DNA from: an uncultured Ruminococcus sp. | GTDB taxonomy: Bacteria; Bacillota; Clostridia; Oscillospirales; Acutalibacteraceae | DNA length: 5,284 nt | Assembly (NCBI GenBank): GCA_902803125.1 | Contig: CADCOZ010000025.1 | Location: 1 to 5,284, forward strand | Direction of reading: 5' to 3' | Shown here: positions 1 through 3,435 of the stretch, piece by piece | Position numbering within the stretch: the stretch's first letter is position 1 | Layout of the letters: each line of letters opens with the position of its first letter | The notes under the pieces: generated by a model | What the model was told of the DNA's origin: nothing | Databases searched by the model: none | The model's input: the letters and a program-made list of their open reading frames with translations, nothing else | Made by a program: the position numbers and the translations under genes

Positions 1-1
1 A

Positions 2-74
2 GTGCGGAACAATCAATTCTGCGGGGCTATCGGCGAAAAAAGGTACTCAGCCCCCTCCCTAAATTTGCTGAGTT
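2..74. repeat. Direct repeat, copy 1 (73 bp), hairpin-forming
   Basis: This is the first of two nearly identical units with a 90 bp offset; the second lies at 92-166. It differs from copy 2 by lacking two bases after the A-run and by T instead of C at position 66. It contains an inverted repeat, ACTCAGC (45-51) and GCTGAGT (67-73), with a 15-base loop. On the minus strand that hairpin is followed by ACCTTTTTT, a terminator-like layout. An alternative pairing, GGGGCT (23-28) with AGCCCC (49-54), shares bases 49-51 with the first, so the two folds exclude each other. The window edge may hide further copies to the left. Confidence 0.85.
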
Positions 75-91
75 GTCCTTCCGAAAGTTTG

Positions 92-166
92 GTGCGGAAC
101 AATCAATTCTGCGGGGCTATCGGCGAAAAAAGAGGTACTCAGCCCCCTCCCTAAATTCGCTGAGTT
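92..166. repeat. Direct repeat, copy 2 (75 bp), hairpin-forming
   Basis: This is the second unit of the pair, separated from copy 1 by a 17-base linker (75-91). It keeps both alternative stems: ACTCAGC (137-143) with GCTGAGT (159-165), and GGGGCT (113-118) with AGCCCC (141-146). Read on the minus strand, its blocks TCAGCGAATTT and CTTTTTTCGCC recur exactly, in the same order and at similar spacing, in the element at 1144-1218. It is therefore a member of a dispersed family rather than a local duplication only. It ends about 45 bases before the ribosome binding site of the NifX-like gene. Confidence 0.85.
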
Positions 167-211
167 TTATTCAGGTTGGTGTTATTGCTCCATACGATTT
201 ATGTACCCAAT

Positions 212-217
212 AGGAGG
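212..217 (+). promoter_or_regulatory. Ribosome binding site of the NifX-like gene
   Basis: A perfect AGGAGG lies seven bases before the ATG at 225. It decides the start: the in-frame ATG at 201 lies upstream of this site, has no comparable motif before it, and would add eight residues (MYPIGGNR) not expected at the family's N terminus. Confidence 0.85.
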
Positions 218-224
218 CAACCGT

Positions 225-551
225 ATGAAATTAGCTGTTCCTTACGATACAGCCAGCGGAAAAGTCTTTCGCTGTTTGGAACAAACTCCGGTTTTGAAAA
301 TTTATACCATCGAAAACGGTGCCGTTGATACCAGTGAATTGGTCGGCACGATGGCCGAAACTCCCGATGACATCATCGGACTTTTGCAAATGCTCGAAAC
401 AGACGGGTTGCTGTGCGGTGATATGGCAGAAACGACCCGTCAGCTGCTTCATGACGAAGGACTCGTCTTTTACAGCGGCTTTTACGATGACGCAGACGAA
501 GCAGTTCAAGATTTTTTAGACGGCTACGTTATTTTCGGTGATGACGATTAA
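225..551 (+). CDS. NifB/NifX-like (dinitrogenase Fe-Mo cofactor family) small protein
   Basis: The product is a 108-residue soluble protein that fits the single-domain fold of the dinitrogenase iron-molybdenum cofactor family (NifX, NafY and the C terminus of NifB). The N terminus MKLAVPYDTASGKVF followed by LKIYTIENG matches the family opening strand and the usual 'F-KIY-V--G' strand. LETDGLLCGD (58-66) matches the strand that usually carries a Cys-Gly-Gly turn, and VFYSGFYDDADEAVQDFLDG (81-100) matches the closing strand and helix. Known members bind or shuttle Fe-S or Fe-Mo clusters; many in Clostridia lie outside nitrogen-fixation loci and have no known role. The His-rich positions and the GHG and CGGxG motifs of typical members are missing (Cys17 and Cys64 remain), so cluster binding is uncertain. 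The acidic tail ends in GDDD. No convincing promoter is visible just upstream. The next gene, a DtxR-type metal regulator, is in the same orientation but has its own promoter. Confidence 0.75.
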   Translation: MKLAVPYDTASGKVFRCLEQTPVLKIYTIENGAVDTSELVGTMAETPDDIIGLLQMLETDGLLCGDMAETTRQLLHDEGLVFYSGFYDDADEAVQDFLDGYVIFGDDD

Positions 552-561
552 CTGCTCTCTC

Positions 562-587
562 GGAATGCTTTGCGTTCCCACATTTTT
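562..587 (+). terminator. Possible weak terminator after the NifX-like gene
   Basis: GGAATGC (562-568) pairs with GCGTTCC (572-578) over a three-base loop, with one G-T pair in the stem. A run of five T (583-587) follows after four bases. The position, ten bases after the stop codon and before the next gene's promoter, is right for a terminator. The stem is short and the T-run offset, so it may be leaky. Confidence 0.35.
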
Positions 588-606
588 AGGGATACACAAA
601 AAACTA

Positions 607-636
607 TTGACGCAGGCATACTTTTTTTGGTATAAT
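607..636 (+). promoter_or_regulatory. Sigma-A-type promoter of the DtxR-family regulator
   Basis: The -35 box TTGACG (607-612) and the -10 box TATAAT (631-636) are separated by 18 bases, close to consensus. Transcription is expected to begin near 642-644, leaving a leader of about 28 bases before the TTG start. This rules out the in-frame ATG at 635, which lies inside the -10 box. Confidence 0.8.
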
Positions 637-647
637 GACAAAAAGTA
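619..647. promoter_or_regulatory. Candidate operator dyad over the -10 box
   Basis: A perfect inverted repeat, TACTTTTT (619-626) and AAAAAGTA (640-647), is centred on the TATAAT at 631-636 with a 13-base gap. GGTA (629-632) and TACC (646-649) form a second, smaller offset dyad. A DtxR-type dimer bound here would block RNA polymerase, so autoregulation is plausible. The sequence does not match a DtxR or MntR consensus box that I know, and A/T-rich dyads can arise by chance. Confidence 0.35.
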
Positions 648-654
648 CCGTAAC

Positions 655-660
655 AGGAGG
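655..660 (+). promoter_or_regulatory. Ribosome binding site selecting a TTG start
   Basis: AGGAGG lies ten bases before TTG at 671. No ATG or GTG in the reading frame is suitably placed: the ATG at 635 is upstream of both this site and the expected transcript start. The spacing is slightly long but workable. Confidence 0.75.
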
Positions 661-670
661 TTGGATTCCC

Positions 671-1066
671 TTGAAAAAAGACCATGCCGCCGACAAAACC
701 ATTGAAGATTACTTGGAAGCTATGCTGATGATTCAGGAAGAAAAAGGTTACATCCGTTCCATTGATGTTGCCGTTCAGCTGGGGGTAACCAAGCCCAGTG
801 TCACTTATACCACAAAGCGTTTGAAAGAGCGGGGCTACATCACCATGAATGAAGACAACTTCATCTCTTTTACCGAGGCCGGTTTGAAAATTGCCAGCCG
901 CACCTATCACCGCCACAAAATGCTGACAAAGTTCTTCGTAAACCTTGGTGTTGATGAAGATACCGCCAAAGAAGATGCCTGCAAAGTCGAACACGACCTC
1001 AGTCAGCAGACCTTCGATGCCCTGTGCCGCCATGTTGAAAAATATACGACAGGTCTTGAATCCTAA
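671..1066 (+). CDS. DtxR/MntR-family metal-dependent transcriptional repressor
   Basis: The product is a 131-residue cytoplasmic repressor that, by family, dimerises and binds operator DNA when loaded with Fe2+ or Mn2+. An N-terminal winged helix-turn-helix spans about residues 8-75: KTIEDYLEAM, then the recognition region VAVQLGVTKPSVTYTTKRL, the wing RGYITMNEDNFISFTEAG and RTYHRHKML. The dimerisation and metal domain follows (about 76-131) and contains GVDEDTAKEDACKVEHDLS. Candidate metal ligands by alignment with MntR and DtxR are D13, E16, H82, C104, E107 and H108. D13 is the MntR-type residue (Met in DtxR), whereas C104 sits where MntR has Glu and DtxR has Cys, so metal preference cannot be assigned. 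The length fits the short MntR-like class without a C-terminal SH3 domain. The TTG start is chosen from the promoter and AGGAGG positions. It likely controls iron or manganese uptake genes elsewhere and perhaps itself. A strong terminator follows. Confidence 0.88.
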   Translation: MKKDHAADKTIEDYLEAMLMIQEEKGYIRSIDVAVQLGVTKPSVTYTTKRLKERGYITMNEDNFISFTEAGLKIASRTYHRHKMLTKFFVNLGVDEDTAKEDACKVEHDLSQQTFDALCRHVEKYTTGLES

Positions 1067-1070
1067 CCGT

Positions 1071-1120
1071 AAAAAAATCCCCTGTACCGTCCCGTTGGGA
1101 AGTGTACAGGGGTTCTTTTT
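1071..1120. terminator. Bidirectional intrinsic terminator between convergent genes
   Basis: CCCCTGTAC (1079-1087) pairs perfectly with GTACAGGGG (1104-1112), a nine-pair stem; an inner CCC-GTT-GGG (1091-1099) can form in the loop. On the plus strand it is followed by TTCTTTTT (1113-1120). On the minus strand it is followed by A and then seven T (complement of 1071-1077). It can therefore end the regulator transcript from the left and the ACP operon transcript from the right. Confidence 0.9.
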
Positions 1121-1143
1121 GCTTATAACAAACAAAGAGGTCA

Positions 1144-1218
1144 AGTCAGCGAATTTTGGGAAGGGGTTTGGGGGAACCCCTTTTTTCGCCAGAAAAGGGG
1201 TTCCCCCAAGTGGCTGAC
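1144..1218. repeat. Hairpin-rich dispersed repeat element
   Basis: The element contains a perfect 17-base inverted repeat (1168-1184 with 1193-1209) around an eight-base loop, enclosed by GTCAGC (1145-1150) and GCTGAC (1213-1218). Nested in it on the plus strand is GGGGTT (1163-1168) with AACCCC (1175-1180) followed by six T (1181-1186), a terminator-like alternative fold. The blocks TCAGCGAATTT (1146-1156) and CTTTTTTCGCC (1180-1190) are shared exactly with the minus strand of the repeat at 92-166. It lies between convergent genes, ten bases after the ACP stop codon in the direction of that gene. It could be a small non-autonomous repeat, a secondary terminator or both; no protein is encoded. 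Confidence 0.75.
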
Positions 1219-1228
1219 GGTTCCAAGA

Positions 1229-1474
1229 TCATGCTTTGGCACGAGCGGCAATAATCTGAACCATTTCGCCGACATTTTTCATAGAGGAAATCTCACCCAT
1301 TTTGAACTTCATTTTGAATTCACGCTCAACGGCGTTGATCAGGGTGATGTGTTCCAGACTGTCCCAATCGTCAATGTCATCTGCGGTGGTCTTGGGATTG
1401 ACCGTGATGCTGTCATCGTCAAAAACGTCACGAAATACTTTGTTCAATCTGCTGTAAATGGTTTTGGTATCCAT
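1229..1474 (-). CDS. Stand-alone acyl carrier protein (phosphopantetheine carrier)
   Basis: This 81-residue protein is a discrete acyl carrier protein. The DSL motif sits in DDIDDWDSLEHITLI, with Ser39 (codon 1358-1360) as the expected 4'-phosphopantetheine attachment site made by a phosphopantetheinyl transferase. Helix 1 (about residues 3-18), the DSL-led helix 2 (about 39-54) and helix 4 (about 67-80) are recognisable. Helix 2 and what follows (VEREFKMKFKMGEI) are more basic than in typical fatty-acid ACPs. An AGGAGAG ribosome binding site (complement of 1481-1487) lies six bases before the ATG. The gene is last in the minus-strand operon, 98 bases after the FkbH-like gene. That context makes it the likely acceptor of the C3 unit made by FkbH rather than the housekeeping AcpP; in the Dlt analogy it plays the DltC part. 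A general ACP role cannot be excluded from sequence alone. Confidence 0.9.
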   Translation of the reverse strand: MDTKTIYSRLNKVFRDVFDDDSITVNPKTTADDIDDWDSLEHITLINAVEREFKMKFKMGEISSMKNVGEMVQIIAARAKA

Positions 1475-1506
1475 TGTTTTCTCTCCTTTTTCATGTTGAT
1501 CAGAAG

Positions 1507-1542
1507 GCGGCGGTGCTATTATTCTACCGAAAAAACCGCCGC
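1507..1542 (-). promoter_or_regulatory. Intercistronic hairpin between FkbH-like and ACP genes
   Basis: GCGGCGGT (1507-1514) and ACCGCCGC (1535-1542) form a perfect eight-pair GC-rich stem with a 20-base loop, in the 98-base gap between the two genes. In the minus-strand mRNA no T-run follows, so it is not a normal terminator in the direction of transcription. On the plus strand it is followed by TTATTTTTC, but there is no plus-strand gene for it to serve. It may act as a processing or stability element letting ACP be made at a different level from FkbH. A TATAAT (complement of 1561-1566) lies just upstream for the ACP gene, but its -35 region is poor. Confidence 0.5.
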
Positions 1543-1572
1543 TTATTTTTCTTTCAGGGAATTATACCGAAA

Positions 1573-3375
1573 TTATTTTATGGCGGTGTTATCCTCTACC
1601 TTAATCACATGACAGCGGCTCTCATAGGTGTCAACCGACAGCGTCCAAACGGTATTACCGGCTTCGTCCTCGCTGACCTTGTCAAACCCAAAGAAGCCGT
1701 ACAGCTCCCGCACCATGTTGTTCTTGGCGGTCGGATAGTAATAGCCCTTAATGGTCTTGATGCCCTGTTCACGGCAGCGTTCCACCAGCCTGTCCAGCAT
1801 GGCTAACTCCATGTCCCGCTTGAGTACACGACAGCTCATCAGCCACAATTCCATATGCAGAACCGTCGGGTCGGCCGGGTCTTTTTTGCCGATCACCACC
1901 GATACCACACCGTTGTCCCCGAATTTGTCCACCAACTTGCCATACAGACGGATATAGTCACTGCTTGCGAACACTTCTTCCATTTCCGTGGGCGTATACC
2001 GCTTGGTGGTCACGTTGAACTGGTTGCTCTTGTTCGACAACTGGGTGATTCTTTGCAGATAGACCGGCAGGAAGTCATCAATCACGGCGGTCATGTCCAG
2101 ACTTTGCAGGTATTCCTGATAATCCCCGAAAGCCGCCTGCTGAGCCGCTCGCTGGGCGTTGGCTTTGTACATTTCGTTTCGCTTGAGGTCGTCCTCGTTC
2201 AGGGTGGTGACCTCAAAGAAGCCGTTTCTGTCCAGTGTCATGATATAGTTTTCCACACCGTCCATCTCCGGCACACTCACACCCGGTATCTGTGCGCTGA
2301 CAATGGCTCGTTCTGCCGGATTGTCGTCAACAAACACAATTGCATCGGGCAGAATATTCAGTTCATTGGCAATCTCTATGATGTTGCGGTCTTTGTTCTC
2401 CCAGTTGGCTTTGATGATAATAAAGTCGTCCGGCTTCAAAGCCCCTTCGGGATGGTTCAAGCCGGCTATCGCATTTTCGTGGTCATTTTTGGAACACACC
2501 GTCAGGATAATGCCCAAATCCTTCAGCGAACGGATATAGGTCTGGAACTCATAATAGGACTGTGCTTCGCCGGTTTCCTGACCAATGCGGATACCTTCCA
2601 CGCCGTCATCGCCAACCACCCCGCCCCACAGGGTATTATCCAAATCAAGGGCAAGTGCCTTTTTGTTCCTGCCGAATACCGACTTGATGATATGCGACAA
2701 ATTGAACGAAAAATAGGGAATGGCATCGACACACATCGCATACTTATACATATTCCAATAGGACGGGTCACTCCATGCCGTCAGCCCATAGGAAGCCGAA
2801 ACATAGTTGAGGTCATTGATATAAAAGCCCTCGGTTTTGTCGGCGTATTCATAGAATTTTTCGTTCAGAGCGTTCAGGAAATGGGTTCTGCCGCGGTAAT
2901 CGCTGGCATCACGGTTACCCAACAGGCGATAGAACGGCATCTCAAAGTTATTCTGGATAATCGGACAGTGAAATGTTTCAGCGATTTTTGTCCACATCTG
3001 TTCAAACTTGGCATATTCGCCGTCCAACAGCGCCTGCACGGCGGCTTTATCGTCCTTGACCGAAGGATATTGTGCAATATTGCGGTTCGTGGTATGGATA
3101 AACACAATATCCGGTCGAAAAGTTAGCAGTTCCTCGTTCGGGAACATCGCATCCTGCCAATACTGGGCATATTCCGACTGGTAAAATTCTGCCTCAATGC
3201 CCTGCTCCAGCAAGAACAGCTCCAAATAAACCACAATATCGTTGGTGGTAGAACCGCCCAGCACGGCAATTTTCTTTTTCAGCCGCTTACTGCCGTCCGC
3301 TAACAGGGTACGTTTCAAAGACTTGCGTTTCTTGATGATATATTCCGCATCAAACGGATAGGCTAATTCTTTCAT
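1573..3375 (-). CDS. FkbH-like HAD-superfamily (HAD-IIIC) protein, glyceryl-ACP synthase type
   Basis: The 600-residue product is of FkbH type. In studied members (polyketide and tetronate pathways) the HAD domain takes 1,3-bisphosphoglycerate, removes phosphate and transfers the glyceryl unit to an acyl carrier protein. The N-terminal region (about 1-230) starts with basic residues, then KKKIAVLGGSTTND and FYQSEYAQYWQDAMFPN, typical of the FkbH N-terminal domain with SGNH-like fold. The HAD domain (about 238-385) has motif I DLDNT (244-248), motif II SKND (295-298), the NWENK segment with Lys328, and motif IV FVDDNPAER (348-356), so it looks catalytically intact. The C-terminal GNAT-like region (about 400-590) carries the family signatures QLSNKSNQFNVTTKRY (445-460) and WLMSCRVLKRDME (511-523). 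A clean AGGAGAG (complement of 3384-3390) lies eight bases before the ATG. It sits between the DHHW and ACP genes in one operon, with ACP as the obvious acceptor. The exact C3 product here is inferred. Confidence 0.92.
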   Translation of the reverse strand: MKELAYPFDAEYIIKKRKSLKRTLLADGSKRLKKKIAVLGGSTTNDIVVYLELFLLEQGIEAEFYQSEYAQYWQDAMFPNEELLTFRPDIVFIHTTNRNIAQYPSVKDDKAAVQALLDGEYAKFEQMWTKIAETFHCPIIQNNFEMPFYRLLGNRDASDYRGRTHFLNALNEKFYEYADKTEGFYINDLNYVSASYGLTAWSDPSYWNMYKYAMCVDAIPYFSFNLSHIIKSVFGRNKKALALDLDNTLWGGVVGDDGVEGIRIGQETGEAQSYYEFQTYIRSLKDLGIILTVCSKNDHENAIAGLNHPEGALKPDDFIIIKANWENKDRNIIEIANELNILPDAIVFVDDNPAERAIVSAQIPGVSVPEMDGVENYIMTLDRNGFFEVTTLNEDDLKRNEMYKANAQRAAQQAAFGDYQEYLQSLDMTAVIDDFLPVYLQRITQLSNKSNQFNVTTKRYTPTEMEEVFASSDYIRLYGKLVDKFGDNGVVSVVIGKKDPADPTVLHMELWLMSCRVLKRDMELAMLDRLVERCREQGIKTIKGYYYPTAKNNMVRELYGFFGFDKVSEDEAGNTVWTLSVDTYESRCHVIKVEDNTAIK

Positions 3376-3410
3376 CTGTCTTTCTCTCCTTTATCCTTGG
3401 TTAGGCTTTG

Positions 3411-3431
3411 CCCCTGCACCCCGTTGGGAAG
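3411..3431. repeat. Half-copy of the 1079-1112 terminator hairpin
   Basis: The 21 bases here match 1079-1102 of the bidirectional terminator with one substitution and a three-base deletion: CCCCTGCAC then CCCGTTGGGAAG, against CCCCTGTAC, CGT, CCCGTTGGGAAG. The second stem arm (GTACAGGGG) is absent, so the long hairpin cannot form. It lies in the 60-base gap between the DHHW and FkbH-like genes, ending just before the TTA that encodes the DHHW stop codon. It may be a decayed or partial copy of a dispersed repeat. Confidence 0.55.
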
Positions 3432-3435
3432 GATG

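Noticed and set aside
2..166. Short CRISPR array
   Set aside because: There are only two units, each 73-75 bases and themselves internally palindromic, with a 17-base gap; unit and spacer sizes do not fit a CRISPR array and no cas gene is present.
170..198. Promoter for the NifX-like gene (TTCAGG, 17 bases, TACGAT)
   Set aside because: Both boxes are far from consensus; the true promoter could lie within or upstream of the repeats, so no promoter is annotated.
548..1144. Minus-strand open frame (198 codons) opposite the DtxR-type regulator
   Set aside because: It covers the regulator, its promoter and the terminator hairpin, has no initiation signals, and encodes a Phe/Gly-rich product with no family resemblance.
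945..1217. Plus-strand open frame across the regulator's end, the terminator and the hairpin element
   Set aside because: It overlaps the regulator in another frame and then reads through a terminator and inverted repeats, which are not coding.
1855..3126. Long plus-strand open frame (423 codons) opposite the FkbH-like gene
   Set aside because: It is antisense to a gene with clear HAD and FkbH signatures, has no ribosome binding site, and its product shows no recognisable domain; it is a shadow of the real codon pattern.
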